The notes beneath the pieces were generated by a model, which saw only the letters and a program-made list of their open reading frames with translations, was not told where the DNA came from and ran no database searches. Source: JAGNLM01 sp964439835 (GTDB lineage Bacteria; Pseudomonadota; Gammaproteobacteria; JAABTG01). Taken from it: 64,000 nucleotides of DNA. Positions 8,432 through 16,786 of this stretch are shown piece by piece. Numbering within the stretch: the first letter of the stretch is position 1; every line of letters starts with the position of its first letter. The DNA lies in contig CAYTPQ010000002.1 of NCBI GenBank assembly GCA_964439835.1, forward strand, positions 1-64,000, read 5' to 3'. The translations under genes and the position numbers were made by a program.

Positions 8432-8520
8432 GTCCTCGGAAGCCTTAGATCCAGTCGTCAGCGGGGGGTGCCCACTCCGGCGGGCATGCCCCCGGCGGAG
8501 CAAATCCAGCGGGCTGCGAC

Positions 8521-8552
8521 CTCTCCCCTCCCTTCGCCAGGGGAGGGGAGAG
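8521..8552. terminator. 12-bp perfect hairpin between convergent genes
   Basis: CTCTCCCCTCCC at 8521-8532 pairs perfectly with GGGAGGGGAGAG at 8541-8552 around an 8-nt loop. It lies between the converging Tim44-like gene and rlpA and has no T-tract on either strand. A bidirectional transcription barrier or an mRNA-end stabiliser is likely. Confidence 0.55.
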
Positions 8553-8623
8553 CGTCGTCAGCCAATGCGGTCTGCGGACGGCGGCGACCGACTGGCGCCG
8601 CCTTCTGTCTCAGGCGGGCTGGC

Positions 8624-9175
8624 TCAGGCCGGACTGTCGTCCTGCGCGATCAGGACCTCGCGCTCCGGCGCCTCCCTGCCCAGCACGTCGAGCTTTACCG
8701 GCGCCCTGCCCTGCTCCTTGAACCCGAGTTCCCGGGCGGCCGTCTGCGTCAGGTCGATGATGATGCCCCGGCGCTGCGGACCCTTCGCGGGTCCGCGATC
8801 GACCACCCGAACCTCCGTGGAGCGTCCGTTGCGCAGGTTGGTGACCCGCACGATGGTCCCGAATGGCAGGGAGGGGTGAGCCGCCACCATCTTGCCCTGG
8901 TCCAGGCGCTCACCGCTGGCGGTGCGCCGGCCATGGAATCGCTTCGCGTAGTAGGTGGCGACGCCCTTCTGGACCTTCTGTACCTCGGGGGAGCGCTTCT
9001 CGGCGGCCAGAGGGCCTGGACCAAACGGCAGCCAGGCGAGGGTCAGCAGGGCCAGGACGGCGAGGGATCGCGCCACCGGCCGGACGGCCGAGTGCCCCTC
9101 GCGTGCGACTTGCCATTCGTCCGCGGCGGCGGCCCGGGGCGAATGGCGATCTGTAATGTCTTGTTTGTGCGCCAA
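8624..9175 (-). CDS. rlpA: RlpA-type septal lytic transglycosylase, double-psi beta-barrel
   Basis: A 183-residue exported protein. The long polar N-region is followed by a hydrophobic segment at about 37-58 ending in PLAAE. The double-psi beta-barrel spans about residues 70-165 (GVATYYAKRFHGRRTASGE, then STEVRVVDRGP). RlpA proteins cleave denuded peptidoglycan strands. The Glu in SGERLD and the Asp in VVDRGP match the catalytic pair reported for the Pseudomonas enzyme. There is no SPOR domain, unlike longer RlpA proteins. The start is TTG with GAGGAAG 6 nt upstream. No lipobox is visible, so it may be soluble in the periplasm or anchored by the signal. Confidence 0.85.
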   Translation of the reverse strand: MAHKQDITDRHSPRAAAADEWQVAREGHSAVRPVARSLAVLALLTLAWLPFGPGPLAAEKRSPEVQKVQKGVATYYAKRFHGRRTASGERLDQGKMVAAHPSLPFGTIVRVTNLRNGRSTEVRVVDRGPAKGPQRRGIIIDLTQTAARELGFKEQGRAPVKLDVLGREAPEREVLIAQDDSPA

Positions 9176-9498
9176 AATAACTTCCTCGTGGTTGTGAACA
9201 TGGGGCCATGTTAACCCAGAGCACCCCCCGGAGTCCAGACTGAGCCAATCTTAGGCATGACTATTGCATCACGAACCCTCCAAAACCGCGCTGCTTTGGC
9301 TGCGCGTCCGCCGGCCTCCCAACCGTCCTTTTTCCGTCTGCCCCCCGCGGTCCTGGCGACCCCTGTTCAAACAAGGGTTAGTTGTGCCCGATCAATGCAG
9401 CCGATGGGGGTGGCGCGGACACTGCCCGCCGGGGGGATGTCCGCGCGCGGTGAGCAGTGGGCGTCCTGTAGAGGGAAGGTCAAGGGAGAGCTTGCCGC
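9176..9498. promoter_or_regulatory. divergent rlpA / outer-membrane-protein intergenic region with a palindrome
   Basis: This 323-bp region has no gene and must hold the promoters of rlpA (minus) and the outer-membrane protein (plus). AACATGG at 9197-9203 and CCATGTT at 9206-9212 form a 7-bp inverted repeat with a 2-nt spacer, 22 bp upstream of the rlpA start. It could be an operator or a leader hairpin. I see no clear sigma-70 promoter. Confidence 0.35.
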
Positions 9499-10446
9499 AT
9501 GCGTACGTCCTTTATCCGGGGTGGGCTGGCGTCCCGCCCGTCACGTCCTGTTCGCGCGGGCCTCGCCGGGCTCGCGGTGTCCTTGCTGGCGACGACCCCG
9601 GTCGGCGCGACCGAGGGGGGAGGTGGTCACTACCCGAACGGGGCCGAGGACTTCATGGCCGGGGCGTTGCCGCCGCCGGGGACCTACTTCATCAACTATC
9701 TCAACTACTACACCGCCGACCGCTTCAACGACGAAGACGGCAACAAGCTCTTCGACAAGTTCGATCTCAACGTCCTCGCGAATACCCTGCGCTTCGTCCA
9801 CGTGACCGATGTCCAATTGCTGGGTGCGAGCTGGGCCGTCCACGCCTTCGTGCCGTTCGTGCACGTCGACGCCAAGCTGCGGCCGGTGGCCGGTGCCCCC
9901 ACCCTCGACGACGACCGTGGTGCCCTCGGCGACATCATCCTCGACCCGTTCATCCTCGGGTGGCACTCCAAGAACTGGCACTTCACCGTCGGCCTCGACA
10001 TCTACGTCCCGACTGGGGCCTACGACGAGGACGACCTCGCCAACGTCGGGCGCAACTACTGGACCTTCGAGCCGGTCGCGGCCTTCACTTTCTTGAGCGA
10101 CGAGGGGTTCGAGGCCAGCGCCAAGTTCATGTACGCCTTCAACACCGAGAACAAGGACACCGACTACAAGTCGGGGCAGGAATTCCACGTCGACTACACG
10201 CTCGGCTACCACACGGGCCCCTGGTCCCTTGGCCTCGGCGGCTACTACTACAAGCAGACGACCAAGGATAAGGTCGACGGCGACACCTTCCTCGACGGCT
10301 TCAAGGGGCAGGCCTTCGCCTTCGGCCCGCAGGTGAAGTACGACTACAAGAACATGAGCTTCACCTTGAAGTGGCAGCACGAGACCAGCGTGGAGAACCG
10401 GCCCGAGGGCGACGTCTTCTGGGCCAAGTTCCTGGTCGCTTTCTAG
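9499..10446 (+). CDS. outer-membrane beta-barrel protein, phenol-degradation meta-pathway (SphA) type
   Basis: A 315-residue protein with a cleavable signal (hydrophobic at 20-35, then VGAT). The rest is rich in alternating aromatic and polar strands and ends in Phe (AKFLVAF), as outer-membrane barrels do. Segments such as PPPGTYFINYLNYYTADRF and LGLGGYYYKQTT match the transporter family first named after the phenol meta-pathway porins, thought to admit hydrophobic substrates. AAGGGAG precedes the ATG. No catabolic genes adjoin it, so the substrate is unknown. Confidence 0.75.
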   Translation: MRTSFIRGGLASRPSRPVRAGLAGLAVSLLATTPVGATEGGGGHYPNGAEDFMAGALPPPGTYFINYLNYYTADRFNDEDGNKLFDKFDLNVLANTLRFVHVTDVQLLGASWAVHAFVPFVHVDAKLRPVAGAPTLDDDRGALGDIILDPFILGWHSKNWHFTVGLDIYVPTGAYDEDDLANVGRNYWTFEPVAAFTFLSDEGFEASAKFMYAFNTENKDTDYKSGQEFHVDYTLGYHTGPWSLGLGGYYYKQTTKDKVDGDTFLDGFKGQAFAFGPQVKYDYKNMSFTLKWQHETSVENRPEGDVFWAKFLVAF

Positions 10447-10470
10447 CGAAGCGCCGGGCAAGCCCCGCCC

Positions 10471-10532
10471 GTCATTCCGGCCACCGCCGGAATCGGAGCA
10501 GCCATCGTCACCCCGGCCTTCGCCGGGGTGAC
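10471..10532. repeat. REP-type palindrome pair
   Basis: Two hairpins lie in tandem just after the outer-membrane-protein gene. ATTCCGGC/GCCGGAAT is at 10474-10493 and GTCACCCCGGC/GCCGGGGTGAC at 10507-10532. The same two motifs recur together at 32407-32473 and in part at 49400. They are the common GTCATTCCGGC type of interspersed palindrome found in many proteobacteria. Confidence 0.75.
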
Positions 10533-10721
10533 GGCTTGCGCGAAGTCTCCGGGGGGGACCGGAAGCCGTGCCGAACGTCCCTCCAGCGGAGGCCAGAGGT
10601 TCAGGCACCTGGCCCCCGGCGTCCGCCGCGGGGAAGGTCCCTCTGCCGAACGCCCCTTTCCGGGTATTCCGCCTGTTATCCTTGCGCGGACCGTTCCACT
10701 ACCGAAGGTAGCCCGCCGCGC

Positions 10722-11897
10722 ATGCATCGCGTCACCCTTCCCGTCGCCCTGCTGCTCGCGGGCACGCTGAGCGCCTGCAGCTCGAGCCCGACTCGCCCCC
10801 CCGGCGAGACCGGCGCAAGCCTCAACCCACCGACTGCCAGCGAGCGGGTGGCGGACAAGCGCCCGCGCCCCGACGCGGGGCGCCCCTCGGCCCGGCCGGC
10901 CGCGCCGGGCCGAGGCGACTACGCCGACTACCCGGCGGCGAAGGCCGTGGTGGACCGGCTGGTGCGCGAACAGGGCTTCGACCGGGGCTATCTGGAGGGC
11001 GTGCTGGCCCGGGCAGAGCGCCAGCAGTGGATCATCGACTTCGTCACCCGCCCCTCACCGCCGCCGAGCGACCGGCCCACCGGCAGCTGGACGCGCTACC
11101 GGGCGAAGTTCCTGAACGAGGAGCGGATTGGCCGCGGCGTCGAGTTCTGGCGCGAGCACGAGACCGACCTCGAGCGCGCCCGCCTGCGCTACGGGGTACC
11201 GCCCGAGTACGTGGTGGCCATCATCGGGGTGGAAACCCATTACGGCCGCAACATGGGCCGGCACCGGGTGATCGACGCCCTGGCCACGCTGGCCTTCGAT
11301 TTCCCGCGGCGCTCGGAGTTCTTCACCGGCGAGTTGGAGTCGTTCCTGGTCATGACCCGCAACGAGGGACTCGACCCCTTCGCTCCCCTCGGCTCCTACG
11401 CCGGCGCAATGGGGTACGGCCAGTTCATGCCATCGAGCTTCCAGCGCTTCGCCGTGGACTTCGATGGCAACGGTCACCGCGACCTCTGGGATGTGAGCGA
11501 CGCCATCGGCAGCGTGGCCAATTACTTCCGGGAGCACGGCTGGCGACCCGGCGAACCGGTAACGGTGCCGGCCGTCGCCCGCGGGCCGGAGCCGCGGCTC
11601 ATGAAGGCCGACTACACCACGCGGTACTCGATGGAGGACCTCGCGCGCAGCGGGGTGACGCCGACCGGGGCGCTCAGCGGGGCCGGGGAGGTCAGTCTGC
11701 TGCGGCTCGACGCCGTCGGCGGCTACGACTACTGGCTCGGCCTGCCGAACTTCTACGTCATCACCCGCTACAACCACAGCACCTACTACGCGATGGCGGT
11801 GCACCAGCTCGCCGAGGCCCTTCGCAGCCGCCACGACCGCCTGTACGGCCCGCTTCGCTCGGCCCGGCGGGAGGGTCCTCCGGGGCCGGCGATGTAG
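10722..11897 (+). CDS. mltB: membrane-bound lytic murein transglycosylase B
   Basis: A 391-residue lipoprotein with lipobox LSAC near residue 20 and a Pro/Arg-rich linker. The MltB catalytic domain runs from about residue 65 to 380. The catalytic Glu is in IIGVETHYGRNMG, and YAGAMGYGQFMPSS is the family's second signature. It cleaves glycan strands to 1,6-anhydro ends in the periplasm, probably anchored to the outer membrane. The ATG at 10722 gives a clean lipoprotein signal; the longer frame runs back into the upstream gene. A Shine-Dalgarno is weak (GAAGG, 13 nt away). Confidence 0.92.
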   Translation: MHRVTLPVALLLAGTLSACSSSPTRPPGETGASLNPPTASERVADKRPRPDAGRPSARPAAPGRGDYADYPAAKAVVDRLVREQGFDRGYLEGVLARAERQQWIIDFVTRPSPPPSDRPTGSWTRYRAKFLNEERIGRGVEFWREHETDLERARLRYGVPPEYVVAIIGVETHYGRNMGRHRVIDALATLAFDFPRRSEFFTGELESFLVMTRNEGLDPFAPLGSYAGAMGYGQFMPSSFQRFAVDFDGNGHRDLWDVSDAIGSVANYFREHGWRPGEPVTVPAVARGPEPRLMKADYTTRYSMEDLARSGVTPTGALSGAGEVSLLRLDAVGGYDYWLGLPNFYVITRYNHSTYYAMAVHQLAEALRSRHDRLYGPLRSARREGPPGPAM

Positions 11898-12039
11898 CCG
11901 GATAGGCCGGCCCGTTCCCGCTGCCCCCGGGGGCGGTGCATGCGCGGCCGTCGAGGTTGGGGTTGTAACCAGCTGATAATCCGGCTAAGCTAACTCTCGG
12001 TGCGGGTCGGGGAAGTCGGCCCGTGGCGAGAACGATAGG

Positions 12040-12636
12040 TTGAGCACCCGGCGCATCCCCCCCTTCCTGGCGCTTGTCCCGGTCCTCGCGCTCCTCTCGG
12101 GCTGCGGGCTGCATCTGACGCGTCCAGAGAACGCCGCCGCAGAGGCGGATCCGGTGCGCGACGCCCCCCTCGCCCTTGCGGTGTACAAGGAGCGCCGGGA
12201 GATGGTGCTGATGCGCCACGGCGTGCCGGAGGAGAGCTTCCCGGTGCGCCTGGGGCGCAACCCCTTCGGCCACAAGGTCGCCCAAGGCGACAAACGGACC
12301 CCGGAGGGTGTCTACCGGGTCTGCACGGTCAAGCCGAGCCAGTACCGCTCGTTCCTCTGGCTGAGCTATCCGAACGAGGAGGACGCGGCCCGCGCGCTGA
12401 CGGAGAACCGGCTCTCGCGCGGCGACTACGGGCGCATCGTGAATGCGCTGGAAACCGGGCGCTGCCCGCCCTCTGACACACCGCTTGGCGGGCTCGTCGG
12501 GATCCACGGTGACCGGGAGGAGCCCGCCCGCTGGTACGACTGGACCGACGGCTGCGTCGCCCTGACCCGCAACGACGACGTGCTCCGTCTCTCCGCTATC
12601 GTTCCGACCGGCACGCCGGTCGTCATCTACCCCTAA
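12040..12636 (+). CDS. YafK-type L,D-transpeptidase family lipoprotein
   Basis: A 198-residue lipoprotein with lipobox LLSGC near residue 22. The YkuD-fold catalytic domain covers residues 47-198. GIHGD supplies the conserved His, and the nucleophile is in WTDGCVAL, where most relatives have SHGC or SRGC. The family forms or hydrolyses L,D cross-links and lipoprotein-peptidoglycan links; YafK/DpaA cuts the Lpp link. The start is TTG at 12040, chosen because it gives a proper lipoprotein signal. It sits among other cell-wall enzymes and converges with mepA. Confidence 0.82.
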   Translation: MSTRRIPPFLALVPVLALLSGCGLHLTRPENAAAEADPVRDAPLALAVYKERREMVLMRHGVPEESFPVRLGRNPFGHKVAQGDKRTPEGVYRVCTVKPSQYRSFLWLSYPNEEDAARALTENRLSRGDYGRIVNALETGRCPPSDTPLGGLVGIHGDREEPARWYDWTDGCVALTRNDDVLRLSAIVPTGTPVVIYP

Positions 12637-12653
12637 GCAACGGACCGGAGCAG

Positions 12654-12712
12654 GGCGTTTGCTGCGGGCGGGTACGGCCCCGCACAACCGTACCCCCCCC
12701 GCAGCAAACGCC
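12654..12712. terminator. long hairpin between convergent genes
   Basis: GGCGTTTGCTGCGGG at 12654-12668 pairs with CCCGCAGCAAACGCC at 12698-12712, and GGGTACGG at 12670-12677 pairs with CCGTACCC at 12688-12695. Together they give a 23-bp stem with one small internal loop and a 10-nt apical loop. It starts 17 bp after the L,D-transpeptidase stop and ends 18 bp before the mepA stop. A bidirectional terminator is the likely role. Confidence 0.7.
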
Positions 12713-12730
12713 GTACCCCCCCGATCGTCC

Positions 12731-13624
12731 CTACCGGACTCGGGTCGGGTTGCGCAGCCGGGTCTCCGCGGCGCCCAGGCTGGGGGCCGGCTTGCCGGCA
12801 AGCACCGCGTCGCAGGCGGCGGGCATCGCGGGGCGAGGCGGCGGTGGGGGGCGCGGGGGCGGGTTGGCGGCAGCCTGGCGGATCTCTTCGATCCAGCGGT
12901 CCAGGCCCTCGTCGCAGCCGTCACCCTCGGGCACTGGCTCCTGGGGGGTGCAGCGTGGGCTGTCGCCCGGGCAGGCGAGGCGCACGTGGAAGTGGGCGTC
13001 GTGGCCCCAGTAGGGGCGGACTTTGCGCAGCCACCCGCGGTCGCCATCGGCCGCCGCGCATAGCGCCTGCTTGATCACCGGGTGGACGAAGATCCGCTCG
13101 ACCTCCGGGCGCTCTGCGGCCAGCCGGACCAAGTCCGCGTAGCGCGCCGACCAGCGGTTGCCGTCGATCTCCCCCAGCTGCGCATCGACCACCGAGACCA
13201 TCGATGCGTCGTCCGCCTCCTCGCGCGAGAGGGGACGTGCGCCCGCGGGCAGGAGCCGGAGCCAGAGGTCCACGTCAAGCCCGCTCTGGTGGCTGCGGTG
13301 GCCGAAGTCCATCGGCCCGCCGCGGGGCTGGGCCATATCCCCGACCAGCACCCGGCCCCAGCCGCGGCGGCTCACCTCGTTCCCCATCCGCTCTACGAAA
13401 GCGACCAGGCGTGGGTGACCGTAGTGACGATTCCGGCTTGGCCGCATCACCTGATAACCCTCGCCGACCGTGGGGAGGGTCGCGCCACCGGCGAGACAGC
13501 CTGCGGCGTAGCCGCCGATGACCTCGGGGGGGCCGGGGTGGACGTCGCGGACCCGGCCCCAGGGCCCGCCGGCGAAGGCCGGCGCTGCGAGGAGGAGCAG
13601 GGTGACGGCGAGAGTGCGCTTCAC
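12731..13624 (-). CDS. mepA: penicillin-insensitive murein endopeptidase
   Basis: A 297-residue periplasmic LAS-type metallopeptidase that cuts D-Ala-mDAP cross-links. The signal is VKRTLAVTLLLLAAPAFAGG. Zinc-site motifs are GHRSHQSGLDVDLWL (His and Asp) and WGHDAHFHVRLACP (HxH). The C-terminal CDEGLDRWIEE segment is followed by a proline-rich tail. The GTG start at 13624 gives the signal peptide directly; the longer frame has no signal. It is fourth in a run of cell-wall hydrolases from 8.6 kb onward. Confidence 0.92.
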   Translation of the reverse strand: MKRTLAVTLLLLAAPAFAGGPWGRVRDVHPGPPEVIGGYAAGCLAGGATLPTVGEGYQVMRPSRNRHYGHPRLVAFVERMGNEVSRRGWGRVLVGDMAQPRGGPMDFGHRSHQSGLDVDLWLRLLPAGARPLSREEADDASMVSVVDAQLGEIDGNRWSARYADLVRLAAERPEVERIFVHPVIKQALCAAADGDRGWLRKVRPYWGHDAHFHVRLACPGDSPRCTPQEPVPEGDGCDEGLDRWIEEIRQAAANPPPRPPPPPRPAMPAACDAVLAGKPAPSLGAAETRLRNPTRVR

Positions 13625-13763
13625 GCGGGGGCGGTCTCCGCGGGGGGGGGGGCCGATAGACGCCCAAGATAGCGGCCAATGGGCCGAACTGCTACAGGGC
13701 GCCGATGCCCGCCGGCGTCGGGCCGCTTTACAGTCAGGCCTCGACCGCCGCTGGCGAGGCCTC

Positions 13764-13796
13764 ATAAGACATTGATTATTATATAGCGTATCGTAG
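13764..13796. promoter_or_regulatory. AT-rich island in divergent intergenic region
   Basis: A short AT-rich stretch, with TTGATT followed by ATTATATAG, stands out from the GC-rich surroundings. It lies between the divergent mepA and the DUF5658-like gene. Its position suits a promoter for the plus-strand gene, but the -35 to -10 spacing is not canonical. Confidence 0.3.
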
Positions 13797-13881
13797 CGGG
13801 CACGTTTCTCGCCCGGCCCTCCCCCGGCCGCCTCGAGGTTCGCCCAGACCGGACCGCAGGCAGGCACGAGGAGGGAACGAG

Positions 13882-14388
13882 ATGGACGCGTCTGCGGCGA
13901 GGGAGCCGGGCGCCCCGCCGGTCGAGCGCCGGGGTGGTCGCGACCGGCGACGGACGCCGCTCGCCAGCGTGGTCCGGGGCAGCCCGTACCGAAACCGCCG
14001 GCGTGCCCCGCGGCGGGCCGCCGACCGGCAGGGCTACTACGTGGACTGGTACGAGCCGCGCCTGCTGCTGGTCAGCCTGGGCGTCTTGTTGCTGTCCTGC
14101 GCGGACGCGGCGCTGACGCTGATCCTGCTCGACCTCGGGGCGGTCGAGGCCAACCTGCTGATGGCGCACCTGATCCACTTGGACGTGGCCCTGTTCGCCG
14201 CGGTGAAAGTGGCGGCCACCGCCCTCGGCGTGGTGGTGCTGGTCGTCCACTTCAGCTTTCGCCTCTTCCGGCGGGTCCCCGTGGGCGACCTGCTGACCCT
14301 CGTGTTGGCGGGATACCTGGTCCTGCTCGCGCACGAGCTGGCGATGTTGTCGCGGCTGATGCCCATCGGCCCGCCACTCGCCGGCTGA
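13882..14388 (+). CDS. small multi-pass membrane protein, DUF5658-like
   Basis: A 168-residue protein with a basic, disordered N-terminus (residues 1-55, RRGGRDRRR and similar). Three hydrophobic segments follow at about 60-82, 100-123 and 135-157. The first holds CADAALTLILLDLGAVEANLLM, the signature of the DUF5658 family of unknown function. GAGGAGGGAA upstream supports the ATG at 13882. No operon partner is evident. Confidence 0.7.
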   Translation: MDASAAREPGAPPVERRGGRDRRRTPLASVVRGSPYRNRRRAPRRAADRQGYYVDWYEPRLLLVSLGVLLLSCADAALTLILLDLGAVEANLLMAHLIHLDVALFAAVKVAATALGVVVLVVHFSFRLFRRVPVGDLLTLVLAGYLVLLAHELAMLSRLMPIGPPLAG

Positions 14389-14580
14389 CAGACGCCCCCC
14401 GGGGCCAGGCGCAGCGCTGCTGCCGGACTGGGACGACGGTGGGGGCCCGCAGGAGGCGGCCCAAGGGGGGCAGTCGGCGTCCGGACGGCTGGCCCGTCCG
14501 ACGTTCCCCTGTCGCCGGCATGACGACGGGGCCCGGTCGGCGCATCCTTAGGCCCAGGTGTCTTCTCGGAAGACTGCCCA

Positions 14581-15930
14581 ATGCCGACAGACCCCATGCC
14601 GCCTCGTGCCTCCCCCGGCGCCGCTGCCGCCGCTCCGGCACCGACCATCGGCTACGCCGGGGCGTTGGCGCTGGTGGTCGCCAACATGGTCGGCACCGGG
14701 GTGTTCACGACCCTCGGGCTGCAGGCTGCGAGCGTCGCGAATCCCCTCGCCCTGCTCGCGCTCTGGGCCCTTGGCGGTCTGGTGGCCCTGGCGGGGGCGC
14801 TCGCCTACGGGGAGCTGGCGTCGGCACTGCCCGGCTCGGGGGGGGAATACACCTATCTACGGCGTATTTACCACCCGGCCCTCGGCCTGGCCGCGGCCCT
14901 GGTGTCCGTCACGGTCGGGTTCGCGGCGCCGGTGGCGCTGGCGGCGATGGCGCTCGGCCACTACGCGGAGTCGTTCACGGGCCTCCGGCCGGTCGTGACG
15001 GCCGCTGCGGCCGTAGCCCTGGTCACGGCTGCCCACGCCGTCGACACCCGGATCGGACAGCGCTTTCACCTCGGTGCCACCGCCCTGAAGCTCTTGCTGG
15101 TGCTGGCCTTCTGCGTCGCCGGATTCCTCGCTGAGCCGGCGCATGTGCCCGAGCTGGGCGATGTCCGCGGGGCGCTGGAGTCGGCGGCGACCCCGGCCTT
15201 CGCGGTCTCGCTGGTCTACGTGTCCTACGCCTACTCGGGGTGGAACGCGGCGGTCTACGTGGCCGGAGAGGTCCGAGACCCCTGGCGGGTGCTGCCCCGG
15301 AGCCTGGTCCACGGCACGCTCCTGGTCACGGCCCTCTACTTGACCCTGAACTACGTGTTTCTGCGCACCGTGCCGCCCGCCGAGCTGGCCGGAACCGTCG
15401 AGGTCGGTGCCCTCTCGGCGCGCTGGATCTTCGGACCGGACGGCGGGGCGCTGGTGAGCGGCATGATTGCGCTGCTGCTGCTCTCGACGGTCAGCGCGAT
15501 GGTCTGGGCCGGCCCGCGGGTAGTCGAGGCGGCTGCCGCGGAGCTCGCTCCACTCGCCTGGCTCGCTCGTCGCACGCGGCACGGGGCGCCGATGCGGGCG
15601 GTCCTCGCCCAGTCGGCCGTGACCCTCGCCTTCATCGCGACCGACACCTTCGAGGGGGTACTGACCTACGCCGGTTTCACGCTGGGGCTGACGGCCTCCC
15701 TCGCCGTGCTCGGGGTCCTGGTGTTGCGGCGTACCGCCCCGGACTTGCCCCGGCCGTACCGGGCCTGGGGCTACCCGGCGACACCCCTGGCCTTCCTGGC
15801 CGTAACTTGGGGGTCGCTCGGCTACGCGGCCCTGGAGCGGCCGCTGGTAGCGGTGACGGCCCTGGCGACCGTCGTCGTCGCCCTGGGGTTGGCGGCGCGG
15901 CGGTCCGCGCTGTCCCCGGGGCCGCGCTAG
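14581..15930 (+). CDS. APC-family amino acid permease
   Basis: A 449-residue transporter with about 12 membrane segments. The first helix carries ALVVANMVGTGVFTTLG, the glycine-rich substrate-binding break typical of APC transporters. Helix 6 has VSYAYSGWNAAVYVAGEVRDP. The helix-2 region GALAYGELASALPGSGGEY is also typical. The substrate is probably an amino acid or related amine and cannot be specified. An upstream GGAAG is weak; Met6 is an alternative start. Confidence 0.88.
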   Translation: MPTDPMPPRASPGAAAAAPAPTIGYAGALALVVANMVGTGVFTTLGLQAASVANPLALLALWALGGLVALAGALAYGELASALPGSGGEYTYLRRIYHPALGLAAALVSVTVGFAAPVALAAMALGHYAESFTGLRPVVTAAAAVALVTAAHAVDTRIGQRFHLGATALKLLLVLAFCVAGFLAEPAHVPELGDVRGALESAATPAFAVSLVYVSYAYSGWNAAVYVAGEVRDPWRVLPRSLVHGTLLVTALYLTLNYVFLRTVPPAELAGTVEVGALSARWIFGPDGGALVSGMIALLLLSTVSAMVWAGPRVVEAAAAELAPLAWLARRTRHGAPMRAVLAQSAVTLAFIATDTFEGVLTYAGFTLGLTASLAVLGVLVLRRTAPDLPRPYRAWGYPATPLAFLAVTWGSLGYAALERPLVAVTALATVVVALGLAARRSALSPGPR

Positions 15931-15968
15931 CGCTAGACTGCGGTGGCACCCCTTCCGGGCCGCTTGCC

Positions 15969-16475
15969 GTGTTCTATCTCGACCTCTTCCGGGCCCTCCA
16001 GGCGCACCGCGTGCGCTACGTCGTCGTCGGCGGCCTGGCCATGAATCTGCACGGCGTGCCGCGCCTGACCATGGACGTCGACCTGCTCCTGGACCTGGGG
16101 GAGGAGAACCTGCAGTCCTTCCTGTCGGCCGCGCGCGAGCTCAGCCTGCAGCCCGGTGTGCCCGTCGGCCTCGCCGAGCTGGCCGACCCCCGTCGCCGCC
16201 GCGCCTGGATCGAGGAAAAGGGGATGGTGGCCTTCCCACTCCGCCCGCCGGACCCCACCGGTCCCACGGTGGACGTCCTCGTCGACCCGCCGCTGGACGT
16301 GGCCGCGGCCCTGGCTCGGGCGGAGCACCGGGAGGTGGGGGACGTCCCCGTCGCGGTCGCGAGTGTGGCCGACCTGATCGGACTCAAGCAGGTGGCCGGC
16401 CGGCGGCAGGACCTGGCCGACATCGAGCACCTGGAGCGCCTGCGCGCCCTGGAAGCGGATGAGCCGCGGGTCTGA
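15969..16475 (+). CDS. nucleotidyltransferase-fold protein of a two-gene module
   Basis: A 168-residue protein with a pol-beta-like nucleotidyltransferase core: YVVVGGLAMNLHGVPRLT followed by MDVDLLLDL, where the two Asp residues of DxD would bind metal, and a third acidic residue in TVDVLVD. The fold is shared by AbiEii-like toxins, MenT/MNT enzymes and DUF6036-type proteins. The start is GTG at 15969; the frame upstream is only a shadow of the permease gene. It overlaps the next small gene by 17 bp, suggesting a translationally coupled pair, possibly toxin-antitoxin-like. Confidence 0.72.
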   Translation: MFYLDLFRALQAHRVRYVVVGGLAMNLHGVPRLTMDVDLLLDLGEENLQSFLSAARELSLQPGVPVGLAELADPRRRRAWIEEKGMVAFPLRPPDPTGPTVDVLVDPPLDVAAALARAEHREVGDVPVAVASVADLIGLKQVAGRRQDLADIEHLERLRALEADEPRV

Positions 16476-16665
16476 CCAGACCCTTCGGGGCGGCTACGAC
16501 TACCACGTCGCGGACGCGCAGCTGCGCGCCTTCGCCCGTCTCAGCCCCCTGGAGCGGTTGCTCTGGCTGGACCAGGCGCGCCTGATCACCCTCCTCGGGC
16601 GCACGCCGGAGACGGCCGAGCGGCAGGAGCGGCTGCGGCGCGGCGAGGCCATCGTGAACGGCTGA
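16459..16665 (+). CDS. small partner protein of the nucleotidyltransferase
   Basis: A 68-residue acidic/basic mixed helical protein with the block LSPLERLLWLDQARLITLLG. It overlaps the 3' end of the nucleotidyltransferase gene by 17 bp and has no other neighbour on its strand. I recall similar short proteins next to DUF6036-type nucleotidyltransferases, but cannot name a family. A regulator, antitoxin or substrate adaptor would each fit. Confidence 0.6.
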   Translation: MSRGSDQTLRGGYDYHVADAQLRAFARLSPLERLLWLDQARLITLLGRTPETAERQERLRRGEAIVNG

Positions 16666-16705
16666 TGGCCCTGCACGCGCGCATTCTGCTCGCCTGAAGC
16701 TCCGG

Positions 16706-16753
16706 GCGGGACCTCCGTGTCCCGCTCGGGCGGGGCGCCGTTCGACGCCCCGC
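16706..16753. terminator. tandem hairpins between convergent genes
   Basis: Two perfect hairpins lie here: GCGGGAC/GTCCCGC at 16706-16725 (6-nt loop) and GCGGGGCG/CGCCCCGC at 16730-16753 (8-nt loop). They lie between the plus-strand nucleotidyltransferase module and the minus-strand 51-residue gene. GGGAAAACGG follows on the plus strand, with no T-tract. A bidirectional terminator is plausible. Confidence 0.55.
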
Positions 16754-16786
16754 TGGGAAAACGGTGCGACCGGCCTGCGCCAGCCG

